Of a stretch of 64,000 bases of DNA, positions 1 to 13,429 are shown piece after piece. Made by a program: the position numbers and the translations under genes. This DNA is from Mastigias papua (Eukaryota > Cnidaria > Scyphozoa > Rhizostomeae > Mastigiidae). Within the stretch, counting starts at the first letter, position 1, and every line of letters begins with the position of its first letter. The DNA lies in the NCBI GenBank assembly GCA_964019165.1, contig OZ025268.1:2595501-2659500 (forward strand), written 5' to 3'. The notes beneath the pieces are model-generated. The model saw only the letters and a list, made by a program, of their open reading frames with translations, did no database searches and was not told the DNA's origin.

Positions 1-207
1 AAAGCTGTAGTCCAAAGGTAAGTGATTTAGTAAAGTAATCTGATCAAATGAGGTCGATCTCAACAGTAAACAAACGTGGAACTTCTATGTTTCGAAAAAA
101 GAACAGAAATTTAAAGGTATTAGAAGAAATCTTAGCCTATAGCTACTAGGTTGCCATCGTCCATACTGGGGTCTGCCAAATTCCACTATAGGTCAATAAA
201 GTCTTAC

Positions 208-410
208 CTCTGCATCTCTGAGATCAAATGACGTTTGCATATCAGCGAAATTCTTCCTAAAATCTGGATACGCTCTGATGATGTATAATGCATCTTCTCT
301 TCCAATTGCATGCAAATCGCAATATGTCAAGGCTCTTATGCTCGCTTTCGACTTGCCAATTGGCTTTTTTGTAGTCATGCTAAAATTTTCACCAAAAACA
401 TCTCCTTTCC
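208..410 (-). CDS. erg (KCNH2/6/7-like): ERG channel exon: second half of cyclic-nucleotide-binding homology domain
   Basis: Encodes 68 residues: GKGDVFGENF, then KSKASIRALTYCDLHAIGRE, DALYIIRAYPDFRKNFADM and TSFDLRDAE. Blocks match hERG KNDIFGE, VRALTYCDLHKIHRDDL and FNLRD. The acceptor is TTTCTCCGCAG (exon starts at 410) and the donor GAG/GTAAGA (intron starts at 207). Phase is 1 in, 0 out, so the reading frame continues into exons left of the window. This is the last channel exon in the window. Positions 1-207 are its downstream intron and show nothing else recognisable. Confidence 0.95.
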
Positions 411-812
411 CTGCGGAGAAATGCAAGGTATGACCGTGAGAAGGTTCACAGCTCGCGAACAACAGTAAAATTCGTCAAAGCATGATCACAGTACGCTAAA
501 AGGGCACAAATCAAACCAAACCGAAGGCGGGATATTATCGAAAATAAATAACACATATCACTTATGTAATAAAAACCATACCAGAAGACAAAGGTAGAGG
601 AATTTCCTCTTCTATTCAAAGCAATAGACTACGTATGATAGATCACGTGGTACTATCCAAGCACGTGACTTTTGGAGGTAGATGGATTTCATGTTGGAAA
701 TGGGTGGGAGAATGATTAGCAAGTGGGATGACATAACATAAAGATTTTCTGTTGTTTCATCGATCCTCCCTTCTCTTAGAAGTAAGTAAAGTGACTTGTA
801 CACGACACATAC
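411..812. other. intron (402 bp)
   Basis: Short intron between the two binding-homology exons of the ERG gene. I see no repeat or second coding exon in it. Confidence 0.8.
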
Positions 813-1065
813 CTAGAATGGCAGTTATCGTATCGTTTTGTATGACTTCTACTGTGCCCCTCCCAATCCAATATAGGTTCTTAATTTCATCTCCGTAATG
901 AATAATGTAATCTCCAGGTGGACAATGTGTAGTCTTTAGTTTGAGAGATAATGTACGAAGACAGCCTGGGCTTGCTGCTCGGAAAAGAGGATTTGTTGAT
1001 AAGAGATGCCGATTGAGGTGCAAACAAATGTCGGCCTGCAAACCTTCAGGAAAGCGCTTCAAAAC
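813..1065 (-). CDS. erg (KCNH2/6/7-like): ERG channel exon: C-linker end and first half of cyclic-nucleotide-binding homology domain
   Basis: Encodes about 84 residues: VLKRFPEGLQADICLHLNRH, then CLRTLSLKLKTTHCPPGDYI, HYGDEIKNLYWIGRGTVEVI and NDTITAILG. This is the beta-roll start of the cyclic-nucleotide-binding homology domain, which in KCNH channels does not bind nucleotide but pairs with the PAS domain. The acceptor has a clean pyrimidine tract (CATCTCTTTTTAG) and the exon starts at 1065. The donor is CTAG/GTATGT (intron starts at 812). Phase is 0 in, 1 out, with the last Gly codon split. Confidence 0.96.
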
Positions 1066-1554
1066 CTAAAAAGAGATGAAATGCAAGCCATAAGTAAACT
1101 TCTGCTTGGAAGCGTATTTGGACTAGTGTGCAGAGCAAGAATACTAGTGATGAGTGGGCGATAAGGGAAAGAATTTAGTCTGCAGTGCTGAAAGGCATAT
1201 GGCGGCAGATTGATCCTTAACCGTACAGTCGTAATAAAGTGAGTTGAAATCACACCGGCTGAGGGGAAACCACTATAGTGGATTCATTCACTGACATGTT
1301 TACCTCCTTGCTCATCTTGATGCTTTTCACTGCAGATCAGCATTTAGCACATTAGCTGTGCAGATTTTTAAATGACGGGCAAACCACCAAACTTGTACTG
1401 CAATGAGTTCAAATATCATAATGTTTGTCCTACCACAGTACTCTATTATTGTACTTGAGCATGACACACTGCTGCATGCCAATGCAATATCATGTTATAT
1501 ACTGTGCCGTGAATGAATTGAACACCTACTGGAAACAAAGCATATCATAAATAC
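1066..1554. other. intron (489 bp)
   Basis: Intron between the C-linker exon and the first binding-homology exon. Nothing else recognised. Confidence 0.8.
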
Positions 1555-1754
1555 CTCATTCATGTCTATCCCATTTGTATAAGAATAATCATACTGCACG
1601 TAATCTTCAAGTCTTTGTCGCAACTGTGAAGGGATCTGGTAAAATCTCAAAAATTCCCTAACTCTTCTCATCGTAGCATGATACTGGGCCATAGAGGAAT
1701 ACAAGCCTTGTATAATGGCAGTCACGTTACCAAATATAACAGCATACATCAAAG
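1555..1754 (-). CDS. erg (KCNH2/6/7-like): ERG channel exon: end of S6 and C-linker
   Basis: Encodes 67 residues. It opens with [16 protein letters not shown], the inner S6 helix. The Tyr and Phe here correspond to hERG Y652 and F656, the aromatic pair lining the drug-binding cavity, so both are conserved. The C-linker follows: [20 protein letters not shown], then [14 protein letters not shown] and [11 protein letters not shown], close to hERG throughout. The acceptor is TTTCCAACAG (exon starts at 1754) and the donor GAG/GTATTT (intron starts at 1554). Phase is 1 in, 0 out. The C-linker couples the gate to the binding-homology domain in the next exons. Confidence 0.96.
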
Positions 1755-2643
1755 CTGTTGGAAAGAGATAATGACAGTGTTTGTTTAAATTGGTATACGT
1801 ATGTTTAGATGAAATGCGATAGTCAATACACCTGATAAATATTGACACTCATCTAATATTGCAGGCATTTATTATTTAATATTATATTTCGAGCTTAAAG
1901 TCTTATTCGATTGCTCATTAAAATACTGAAATCTTAAATATTGATAAAAACAAAAAATACGTATCTACTACCAATACTAAAATTGCTACAAGCAAAAGCA
2001 GCAATAGTTACAAGAAATGAAGACAAAAGCCTGCAACGTCTCGACCAAAGCCAAACTCTACGATAAAGCTAAGACGGTCGCTAATTACCAGTTGAAGAAA
2101 TATATTCGTCCTAAAAAGAATGCAAGTAAATGCAAACAATAACACTAAAATGCTATTGGTGAAATAGAAAAATCATTGTACTAATATGTAAAATTAATAG
2201 CGCTAGTATACTTAAATGATGGTACTAATATATACAATAAAAAAGCTAATCTATGATAATAATAGCTCCGATATGTAAACTCAATAGTACTGATATGCGA
2301 AAATAATAGTGGTATTATGTGAATATAATAGTGGTAATATAAAATACAATAGTAGTAATACATACAAACAATACAGGTAGTATATAAAAATAAAAGGGGT
2401 AATATATTGGGATAATGATAGGTAATATGTAAAAATAATAGCGCCAATATTAGTACCTTATTAATTATTTATATACAAAAATCATTGAGATAATATTCAA
2501 AAATAGTATTGCTAATACAATAATTGATATCATTATCAAAATACACCGCAAGTATAGAGACTAGCACAACTCATTTAAGTATTAATACTATGGATGATTC
2601 TTGCACTGTTTTTCTTACGAAAAAAGGAAGAACGAAGCCTCAC
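1755..2643. other. intron (889 bp) with degenerate satellite
   Basis: Intron interrupting S6. Its centre (about 2180-2540) is a degenerate AT-rich tandem array, listed separately. The rest is plain AT-rich sequence. Confidence 0.8.
2180..2540. repeat. degenerate AT-rich minisatellite
   Basis: Repeated variants of a roughly 23-30 bp unit of the form TAATATGTAAAAATAATAG fill this part of the S6 intron, with unit length and sequence drifting from copy to copy. Confidence 0.6.
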
Positions 2644-3040
2644 CTCCAACAAGCATAATGACAATTGTAAACAGTTTCTCTCCATTAGTATTCGGGGATA
2701 TATTACCAAATCCAACACTTGTTAAGCTACTCAGAGTGAAATAAAGGGCTGTTATGTACTTCGTCTTAACGTCTGGTCCACTGGATGGATTAGAAGCGTT
2801 GTATGGCATATGGGTATCTTTTGCTAGAATCGCCAGCCAGCCATCCATCTTTAGGTATGGTTTTTCGAAATTGCCAATAGCGTACCATATACATGCAAGC
2901 CAATGTGCCACCAAAGCGAAGCCAAACATTAAAAGTAAAAGTAATGCCATCCCATATTCTGAGTATCGATCAGCTTTTCTTGCCACTCTTACTAATCGTA
3001 ACAGTCGCGCAGTTTTCAATAGTCCAATCAAAGTTGTAGT
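2644..3040 (-). CDS. erg (KCNH2/6/7-like): ERG channel exon: S4, S5, pore helix and selectivity filter
   Basis: Encodes 132 residues. S4 is [20 protein letters not shown], with positive charges every third residue, followed by [10 protein letters not shown]5 is [22 protein letters not shown], then IGNFEKPY and an ERG-length turret including GWLAIL and PYNASNPSS. The pore helix and filter read [17 protein letters not shown]. Residues equivalent to hERG T623, S624, N629 and S631 are present. S631 is tied to fast inactivation in hERG and is Ala in EAG, which separates this channel from EAG. The exon ends in the first part of S6 ([10 protein letters not shown]). The acceptor is CGTTATAG ending at 3041 and the donor GGAG/GTGAGG (intron starts at 2643). 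Phase is 0 in, 1 out. Confidence 0.97.
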
Positions 3041-3568
3041 CTATAACGAACGATAAAAGATAATGCAAATAGATATCAAACGGGATATGCAGATATCCAC
3101 TTAAATTCAAAATGAAACGGATAAGACATGATAATGATACACCTGCAACAATTCATGTGCTACCTACTTTAGGTGGTTTCGAAAAAAGCCTGAAAAAACA
3201 CATTCAAAAGGGCTGGACTCAAAGTTGAATATTAATCCCTGGGAGGACAGTATTTTGTAAAAGTTAGGTCAATTGTATATTCTAATTAGATATCTTAAGC
3301 AGTTATTAAGAAGGTCATACTTCGTGCTAAAATAATGCTGAAATAAAATAGCAAAAAAGTCATGCAAAGCTGGCGAAAGTGAGAAAGAAAGTTTAAAACG
3401 AATCCTCAAAGTAGTGTATTCGTCAGTATGCAACAACCATTACTGGCCTAAGGTCTTCGAATGAACTACTGTCGGTAGCTATGCAATTCCAACATGAAAA
3501 CAAAGGAGTTGGAATGAATACCATAGCATCTCTAAGCGTGAAAAACAACTAAAAAAAGGAGTACTCAC
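3041..3568. other. intron (528 bp)
   Basis: Intron between S3 and S4 of the channel. No other feature seen. Confidence 0.8.
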
Positions 3569-4012
3569 TTGATCAGTGTTGCCAATCATGATCAGCAATT
3601 CAAAAGGTATTGCTGCCAATAGATCAATAAGGAACCAGCCTTTTACGTAATGCACCGCTATACGACACGGATCGCTCACAACCTCCTCCGTAGCATTAAC
3701 AAAAGTTGTGCGAAAGTTGATGAAGATATCGACGATGAACATGACATCGACGATGTAATCAACTATCACCAACGGGTCATTGTAAATTATTGCCGCTGTT
3801 TGGCTGCTTTCGGAGCTGACAGTCTTCTTCGTTGTTTTCGTTAGAACAAATGCAGCCATATATGGTGTGACAATAGCTGTATACATGACGAGGATAAGAA
3901 TCAGCCAGTCCCAGACAGCTTTGAATGGCGAGTAGTGCAAAATAGTCCATGGATGTATCTTTGGGGATTCCACTTTGTACTCCGGCAGTACATCGGTGCC
4001 AAGGGACATGAC
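3569..4012 (-). CDS. erg (KCNH2/6/7-like): ERG channel exon: S1-S3 of the voltage sensor
   Basis: Encodes 148 residues starting [13 protein letters not shown], then [18 protein letters not shown], nearly identical to hERG. S1 is [21 protein letters not shown]2 is [19 protein letters not shown], with the acidic residues corresponding to hERG D456, D460 and D466. S3 is [18 protein letters not shown]. The S1-S2 loop contains NATEE and a T/K/S-rich stretch. The acceptor is GGTTATAG (exon starts at 4012) and the donor CAA/GTGAGT (intron starts at 3568). Phase is 0 at both ends. An in-frame ATG encodes the second residue of the exon, but it follows the acceptor directly and aligns with an internal hERG residue, so it is not taken as a start. 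Confidence 0.96.
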
Positions 4013-6199
4013 CTATAACCGAAATTGAAAATTAATATAACAAATCAAATACAATGGAGTTTCAATGACATCTATCTGGAAACTTCGGGCCCTAAGGCAT
4101 TTTCCCCAGTTTCTAGATAAAAAAAATGGACCAAAACTATACAAAACCATAGACATGTTTTCTAACTTTTCAGCTAAGTTTGAATAACCTCCAATAGCTT
4201 ACATTCTTCGCTCCAAAGCCTACAGTGAAGTTAAATATATAAGAAGAACATTAGAATTCGCATATGAATCAGTAATTCCAACAAAGATAACACATTGTCA
4301 GAATTTCCCCCAATACATTCATTTGGAAATTCCAGCAGATAGAAACTAAAATCAAAAATCGCAAAAGTCATTTCCAACACAAATCATTCCATATTACTGT
4401 TTCCACTATGTGCTAGGTTGCTACATAAAATATCACAAACACAAAAAGTTCTTGATACTAGCAATGCATTAAGCTATGAAAGATTCAATACTGGGTCGAA
4501 ACATTTTTCGCCTAACATTCTAAGGCTGTACGATGGGCAACTGAAATCTTAACACAACTTCTCAGATTTTCGACATCAAAATGAAATAAGCGAAAACAAT
4601 AATTTTACGACTACAACGATCAAAAGCAGACTACCTCGGTACAAAATTTATTCTATCAAAAACTACTCCAGATAAAGGATTCTAATCAAGTGACAAGGCT
4701 ACTGAGTCTTCAGAAACGAAAACAAAAGAGAACTGATAGTAAATCATTTAGAATGGATAATCAGTGTTTGCATCGAAAGGTGGAAGTAGAAAATGCATCA
4801 AGAAATATTTAGTCGCTAGTTCGTCAGCAAAATATAGCCAGCATCTTACAAATGTTATTGATAAGGCAAAATATGAGCGCTTACGTTCGGCCTAGGACTC
4901 TTTCTAGCGGCCTTCCGAATAGCCGAAGCCCTCAGTATTTCTCTGTTTCCATACATTGTGACTTCTTACGAGTGGAAGATGGCACAAGTGGAATAACGTA
5001 AGATCAATGTGGACTTAACTCGTTAACATTTAGGCAAAACTATCAAAGCTCTGATATTTACAGGAGCGCAACGATATTCGAAAGAAAGATCCGAAGTGTT
5101 TCCATGGTATGTTTACGGGTTGAGTTACTCCATGCTGATATCTGTTTGTCAAGTAATCTCGCCTGCAAGCCTACAATCTTATGAATGAATAATGATTATT
5201 CACGAACGAATGGAACCGCCCTGAATGAAGGCCGGCCTGATACATTCATGCCTGCCAAGTTACGGACTAAATAGAACCTGTTTTTCTCAATAAGCTGACG
5301 ATTACTTGGGCACTATATATTTATGGAAAGTAAAGACTACTGAGATCATAGCATTAGACTGATCTTTGCGGTTCCGAGCAAATTGTCCTATCATTGAAAC
5401 GAAATTAGAGTAATTTTCGCCAACTTCAAAGCTCCCTGGGATATTCTTGACGACATCAACGCATACTGGGCGTAGCTACACCGAAATAATATACTGGTCT
5501 CCTCAGATACATTTAAAAACAAAAATGAATAAATGCATACAAATATACCAATGTACGTGCATAAAAACAAACATTCATACATAAATATATAAAAGGATGG
5601 ATGCAAACTCGTGTTCGAGTGCTGCCACTGCTTGCCAAATCCATACAATGCCCAATTGCGATGTCTTCCGCATCTACCTTCTTCAATACTACACATAACT
5701 AGTCATAGTCGCATACACATTGAAAATATGCAAGTAAATTCAGCAGTAGTCATCAAATGTATTCACCTTTGAAGTTGAATACATTTCAATTACTGGTTTC
5801 TAACCATTCTAAACGGCAAAGCTTGCATAATTTTCTGTCGCGTAGACCCAACTATGGAGGGCGATCCTAAGTCACTAAACAAAGTCATCAGCAACCCATG
5901 TATACACTCCTGGTCCAACTGTGCTCTACCAAGGGCGTGGCCCGCTCGAATGGAGCTAACCATTTAAGCACCAATGAAGATTCATATCGAAAAGTATACA
6001 ACCTTAAGATGAATAAATTGCTTTCAACTGCTATATATATATAAGTATATATACATATGTGATCACATGATCTGGAAAGGCCTTGTATAGTTCTTCTTTG
6101 ATGGTAGGCGACAACAAGTCACCGACAGTCTTAAAGTTCCTTCTCCTGTAGTCTCTAAAGAGATAAAACTGTTCGCAATATCCTAACTGCGTCCAGTAC

Positions 6200-6555
<356 letters not shown>

Positions 6556-6587
6556 ATTTTTAAAAACTTTTAGTGGAAAGGCTATTG

Positions 6588-6714
<127 letters not shown>

Positions 6715-8402
6715 AGGTACAACATCTAGAGCCTTGCAGAATAAATCTACTTTCTCTTTGCACAATTTCAGTAAACTAGAACCTAGCGGGATACGGTGTG
6801 CTTCCAGAATATTTTTCAGCACTTGCAATTAACTTTGAATTATTATCCATGGTACGAAGATTAAAACTACACAGTTCTACCTGAATGGAACTAAAACTAC
6901 TAACCATGGAAAATCCGATGTTGCCCAAAAGTAGGTCGGTCATTTGAGGATCAAAGAAAGTCTTCCCAAAGGCTTAAACAGTAATTTTCTTTAGCATATT
7001 ACCCTGGCATTCGCAAGGTGACAGCAAAGCGCATGATTAGGCGGTATCAAAAACGACAAGAACATCAAAAGCTGTCACGGCATGATGCTGAGAGGAGGAT
7101 AAGACGTAACCAGTAGTCTGGTCATTATACTATAGAAAGGCAAGTCAGAGTGTCATTAAGTCTATTGAAATCGGAAGAGCTCTCATTTTGAAGATAACCT
7201 GAGTTAGGAGTCAATGCTATGTCAAGGGTAAGGTTATGGTGTGTAGCAGGCAGCACACTAGAAAGTACCTCAGATCTGCAGTCAGTCTCAAAAGTGTGCG
7301 CAGATTTGAGTTTCAATTCGAATGCATTTAAATCATTCGATCATCAAGTCATTCATTCATTCATTCAAGCATTAATTGACTGACTTCATTATACATTATT
7401 CAACAGCAGTAGCCCCTTCACCTAGGGACTAACTGCAAGAGAACTCGAGAAGGTTTTATGAGGTCGATAGTGAAAGAAATAGCAATGAAATGATCTTGAT
7501 AAATACCCTGCTTTGACCAAAGAGAGTGGTCTTCTACCAACTATTAACTCCAGCTAGTGGGACACGAATGCTACATTAGGTGTTTCGCAAGTTCTGATGA
7601 CGTCTTTCTGAACATTCTTTCTGAAAGTACAGGAAGCATACTCGGAAGAAAGCTTTTTAACTGGTCGTGGATGTTTTCAATCGTGGTTACATCGTAAATG
7701 CATACCATGATTAGTAGATACATCCCTATAACTACATTTTACCATTCCTACAGCTTGACTTATATCTGCAATTTATTTTCGTGCCAGCATATATTTGACC
7801 AAGAACCAATACCAAGATGGTTATCAACCACGTCATTATACATTTTACTCAAAGCCTATTTTATAAGGAACTTCCTAGGGATAGAGGTGGCATAATTTTC
7901 CAGGAGGATTGTCTGTTACAGATTACGTCCAAATACCTGGCTTGATCCATATCTTCGATCTCCTTATTATTTATTGAAAAAAGCACATAGATAAGGCTTT
8001 AATCGTCAAGCTTGTTCAAGCCCATTCATGAACCTGCTGCTGTGGATTGAATTTTCACTACGACAAAGGCCAATTTGTTATGCTACTCTCAGTCCACTAC
8101 TTGGAACTAACAATAAATCGTCTGTATACACAGTCCTGCAATCTCTGTTTACGGGGACGATAGTTCATTGATAAACACGCGATAAACAGTAATGGGCATA
8201 AGACCGAACCATGCGATACTCCAAAGTCAATATCCGTCATCTCAGGCGACTCGGCTTACTTGCTTGGGAACTAAGGCACCTACATACTCATTTACACTCT
8301 AATGTGTTAAGTACTAGTGAGCGGTAATATAACGAGACCATGCGGTTGTTAATAAAAATTAATACTTATGGATCAACGTGCCAAAGGGATACTCCGAATA
8401 GT

Positions 8403-8490
8403 GCTAAATATCGCACCAGGACAGTACGAACGCCAAAATACACGCTAAATATCGCACCAGAACAGTACGAACGCCAAAATACACGCTAAA
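8403..8490. repeat. 41-bp tandem duplication
   Basis: The unit GCTAAATATCGCACCAG... through CAAAATACAC occurs twice (8403-8443 and 8444-8484) with one base difference, plus the start of a third copy. Confidence 0.9.
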
Positions 8491-9879
8491 ATATTCACTT
8501 GCGTCCAGACAAGCTGCCATGTCATTACGAGCAAGATACCATTAACCTGTACTAGCACTACAATGAGTTGTTCCAATATCAGAATGTCATTAATTTTTCA
8601 GCCAGATTGATATGTTGTTTTATTAGATAAGAGACAATCTCCTTCCGTGAATTCAACTGTAAACACAACCAGATATATTAAATGGAAAGATTGCCGCCAA
8701 ATTCATCAAATAACTCTTGTAATAAAAGCTAGCAAACTCTTTATGCGTCTCTTGTTTGAAAAGACGGCGGCTGAATTCGACGTAATGAAGAACATCAACT
8801 TTTCCAGGCTTCGAGACATCGAAGTGGATACAAAAGTATGGCTGCTAGTTTTATACTAATCTAGGAAAATGCTCTGAGAGCAAGAGATTGATAGGTAACC
8901 GCTACAAATTAATACATAGAATTACACACCAAAATGACCTATCATCGCGTACAGTCAGTGATAATGTAATCTTACTATATTAAAGTGTATTTGAATCGTT
9001 ATTTCAAACCAATTAGTGGCTGCAGTTAGTCATATGAAAAGGACAGAGATTAATGGCAATGAATGGTATCTAGCTAAAAGATGAATTCCATCTTTTACGC
9101 AGATCAGTCAATATTTCCCAATACAGTCTTTATGCTGAATAGGTATGACGTATATTCTCCTTATTGTATCTTTAATTCGCATGTGAAATGGAGTTTCAAA
9201 ATGATTTGCTATCAAGCTACCAAATTATCAGATAACATTTTAAACTGGGAAGTTCATGAGAAAAGGCCTCCTTACCACGCAGATTCAATTGCGAATAGGT
9301 AAGCATAAGTATCATGGGAAAAGAAAAAAACGATTTGTAAGCAAATGCTATGTTTGTTCAGGTCGATACGTCATTGCATAAATCCTGCATTCTGAAAATG
9401 ATTGGCAAGCTTAAAATGCACTGATGCACTGGTAGCTACAATCACTGCCAAAAGTCCTTATTCCCAGCCTCACTAGCCAACACCCACTGAATAACACAGC
9501 TAATTTTATAATAATGATTTTCTGGTCAAACGTGAAGGCTAGTGATCTCTCCCCTCCTTCCCTTCAAAACAATGCTGAGGTAAAAGTTTAGTTACTTGAG
9601 TGATATTTGAAAGTGAATCGAGTTAATTGCTGCGAGCAAGACCTGCTCAACTAACCGTGGTTCCATGAGAAAGGGGGCGGGGGGAGTTTGCTCTATCAAT
9701 CAAAATGCAACATAAGTGATCCAAGGTTTTTTGACAAGCATTGCAAGTCTATCATTATTCCAGTCTTGTTTGCTGAAAGCATATGATAAGTATATTTTAA
9801 AAACATATTTGTTTGTATATATAGTCACGAGGCCTTAGAAGTTTTATTATATAAATTTTCCCGAATCCTATAAGGCAAC

Positions 9880-10064
9880 ATCTAAAAATATGAAGCTATT
9901 GAAGAAACATAAGATGTAACACACAGTTCACGACGCTACTCAAGAATAAAGTGAATCTATAAGCAATGTAGTACAAAAAGTCGTGCTGTAGCGCTTTAAG
10001 AGACCTAAAAATATCATCTAAAAAATGAAGCCATTGAAGATACATAAGATGTAGCACAGCTCAA
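9880..10064. repeat. direct repeat of about 50 bp
   Basis: ATCTAAAAA...CATAAGATGTA at 9880-9930 recurs at 10016-10064 with few differences, separated by unrelated sequence. Confidence 0.75.
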
Positions 10065-11999
10065 GTTTTCTTTTCATTTAAGTATATGAGGATAAAATAT
10101 GTTCTGAAATCGGACCTAGAAATTAATTTGCTCCAAGGAGATTTGTTTCGTGTATTGATTTATGCATTTTAATTGCTTGCTATATTAAGGTTGGATATAA
10201 AAACAGGACTATATCATCAACGTAACTAAACAAAAGTCCTTGAGTGAACAGATACTCTTTTGGAAAAGGATTGTCACTTAGCTGCAAAATGAAGATAAGT
10301 GAAGGGAGAAGGGCGGCAACATAAAAAAGAATGAAAGGACGAACTAATAAATCAACTATAAAATGATAGAAAACGTATATAGATACATTTATAAAAATTG
10401 AATTAAAATAAGGAATTATGGAAGAAAGACATGATCATAGATGTGAATATAATAGCAGCAAAAAAATAATGATGAACCAGCCAATTTGTATGTTCATTGA
10501 TCTTTAAATACAAAGATTGTAGGTATCAACAACAAAAGAGGAATCAATTGTTTTCAAGGCTGTCAGAAAATCGATGGCTTTTAACTAATCCATCCTGTGA
10601 AAGGGAACGGTAGATTACAATGAAGTCATGTCAACTACACATTTTTATTTCTTGAAGCAAGCTTCTCAATATTTTCCATGAAAATTGAATTCAGTATTTA
10701 GTCTAAAGAATAAATCAAACAAAGCAGCAGCCTGATATGTCAAAGATGCCCAACAATCCACTTAGGCCGAAAGTCAAGGACCCCATAACATTTAGTCATT
10801 TAGCTAATATGCTCAGTATTGTAGGCAAAGACATGATGGACAAAACTAAATAAGGCACTTTTATGCAAAGTCTATCTATTATCTACGTTCAAAATCATCA
10901 CTGGTGCTGTATTTCATATGTAGACATTACTCATCTTCGACAGCCTTTTCGTGCTTCAAATGAGATCATAGATGAGCGTATACATGATACTTCATGCAAA
11001 CACATGTTCTGTAAACAAACAGTTTTCCGTTGAAGACAGCAACCATGATTGAAAGCTCCCGAAAGTAGTCCACAAGTGTGTTTCATTCTGGCACGGTCAT
11101 TTTGATTACCATGGTGATGTTTATACTCTGACAAGTGTCAGTTGAAAAAGCTTTCAGAAATATTTTCTGTCATACTCACTTTTTCAACATAATTTGTCAG
11201 TATTTCCCCGGAATCGTTCACATGCAAATAAACACTCTACGAATATCGTATAAGTCCTAAGGAAAAGCTAGCTTACTCTCCATGTACATCGACAATCCTA
11301 ATAAGTTGTGCTTTATATTAACGGTTCAGCGTATATTTCCTTTCCAAATAACTGATATATTTAAATCATGCATCGCTCGTCCAAGAAAGAAAGGGAGTGA
11401 GAAATCCTTCGCCGAAAAGTTTTCCAGCAAAATTTGTCTAGCAAGAAGATTATTGAAAAAAGAAGCTAGAAGAAATACCTTGAACACGGCTTCGGATGTC
11501 TTACGAAAAGCACCTCCTTTCGAAGCTTTTCGGCGAGCATTTTCACGGCTAAAACAGTTCCTAGCTAGCGAGAACATCCCTGCCATTACCTCCAACTGAC
11601 AACTGAAAACAAGCTCACATAAGATTAGACACTGCACTTCGTGTTCTGTTTTTGTTCTTACGGCAAATACATTCTAACTGGATACCACGACAGCTTATTT
11701 CTCACTGGTATGTTGCACGATAAATAATTGGTCGCTGAGCGAAAAGTTTTGAGCTTGTTCTATAGAGAATACATATCACGTGCGTTGTAGCGCATTGTAT
11801 AATCACAGAGCATCGAGTTCAATGGTTTAGCATTGAGTTGAACGCCGAATGGAAACAGAAGGATATTCCACTCCTGCGTGTCGCGTGCAAAACGCACCTG
11901 CTGCTGCTTAGGCTGGTCAACTCGATTGCATGCATGAAACTGATCGCAAGAACGAGAAGCATAGCAAAAATGAGTAACCATGAATGCAGTGATTGATAA

Positions 12000-12075
12000 G
12001 TGGGGCGAACCAGTGGGGTGAACCAGTGGGGTGAACCAGTGGGGTGAACCAGTGGGGTGAACCAGTGGGGTGAAA
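12000..12075. repeat. 13-bp minisatellite
   Basis: The unit CCAGTGGGGTGAA is repeated nearly six times without change except for one base in the first copy (GGGGCGAA). Confidence 0.95.
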
Positions 12076-12833
12076 GAAAATCCAATGGTTCGTCACAATA
12101 ATTTTACATGGACAAATCTGATTCCGTAACTACTCATAAGGTCTTTGTTTTTGTTGACCAGAGGACTTGCCAGTTGTAAACAGAGCTAAAGCACAGAAAG
12201 CAAAGGGAAACGAACAGTTGGCAAGAGTAAACAGATACACGTGCTACACCATATGCAATGCCAAACAAATTAGCAGGTGTTGGAAAGCATAGTATGTTGT
12301 AATATGATGTGGCAATGCAAATAGCTCCGAAAATCCACAATTAGAATATGATATGATTGCACTTGAAGTAACTGGGTAGAAAGCTGACTACCTGCAGGTG
12401 CGAAAGCAAATGAATGTATGGAAACATTGAACCGACAGAACAAATAGTTTGTCACTGGTCTAGCTACTGTAGATGGTAATGCATATACTGATAAAATATG
12501 GACAGAATATAGTTCAGGAACATGCAATATAATTTAATACAATGGTAGAACTATTCAATACTATTGATCGTAGTTAATTAGAATGGAAAATTTTGGCTAA
12601 AGTTAGCTAAAAATAGATGCAAAATGAAAATGAATTTAGAGGTATTTGAGCCTGGAAACGAAAAAACCAAAGAACAGTAGGGACAATCAAAGTTGATATA
12701 AGAAAGAATAACAAACGAAGAAGATTTGAATATTAGAGCAATATGAAACCAAAGGCACCTAATTAAAGAAACAATTAACTAAAAAATTAACTAGTGATCC
12801 AACTAACCAATAAACCAACTTATGAACGAAATA

Positions 12834-12844
12834 GATTGATTGAC

Positions 12845-12876
<32 letters not shown>

Positions 12877-12888
12877 CGACTGATTAAA
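12834..12888. repeat. (TGAT)n microsatellite
   Basis: Tetranucleotide TGAT array with a few interruptions at both ends. Confidence 0.9.
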
Positions 12889-13048
12889 CAAATGATTAAA
12901 CACTAACTGTTAGATTCTAAAATGAGAAGACAACTTAATGATGTTAACAAAGCGATGAGGCACCTAACAAAAGAGCTAGAGAAAGAATACCCCAGTCATA
13001 GATTCAGCTTGCTCAAAAACAATAAGTCAATCAAACACTACCTTTGCT

Positions 13049-13335
13049 CAGAGTCCAGAAAAAGTTCCAGCCTTCCTCCAGGCGTAGAATCTTTATCATA
13101 AGCCTTCCTCTTTTAAGAAAATCAAAACTAGCCAAAGTTCTTGAACTCTGGTGCATGTCTCGAAACATTGTACGTTAGAAGGCCTATGCCTTTCATAGTC
13201 GATGTCTCATTAACTGAAAAATCTGTTGAAACTGGATTGTGGATGCAAATTACCAAACCTTCCTCTAATAGGGGCATAGAATGCAAAATCTTCCTCCGGC
13301 TCACAGATGTGGAGTCGTGACTTTTCTGGACTTTG
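13049..13335. mobile_element. hAT-type MITE, copy 1 (287 bp)
   Basis: Non-autonomous DNA transposon. Terminal inverted repeats are CAGAGTCCAGAAAA at the left and, reverse-complemented, CAAAGTCCAGAAAA at the right. It is flanked by perfect 8-bp target duplications CCTTTGCT (13041-13048 and 13336-13343). The interior shares long blocks with the element at 27920-28186, including CTTCCTCCGGCTCACAG and GTGGAGTCGTGACTT. An 8-bp duplication and CAG-initial ends fit the hAT superfamily. It codes for nothing. Confidence 0.88.
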
Positions 13336-13429
13336 CCTTTGCTTACAGAAAAGGTTTCTAAGAATTTCAATACATTCTGCTTTTGAAATCATTAAGCACC
13401 ACTATCCTCTTTAAAGCTCGTTGAAAGCA

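Noticed and set aside
193..462. Reading the binding-homology exon as a separate 89-codon gene
   Set aside because: Its apparent start lies before a clear acceptor (TTTCTCCGCAG) and its end after a clear donor. The interior continues the ERG protein in phase.
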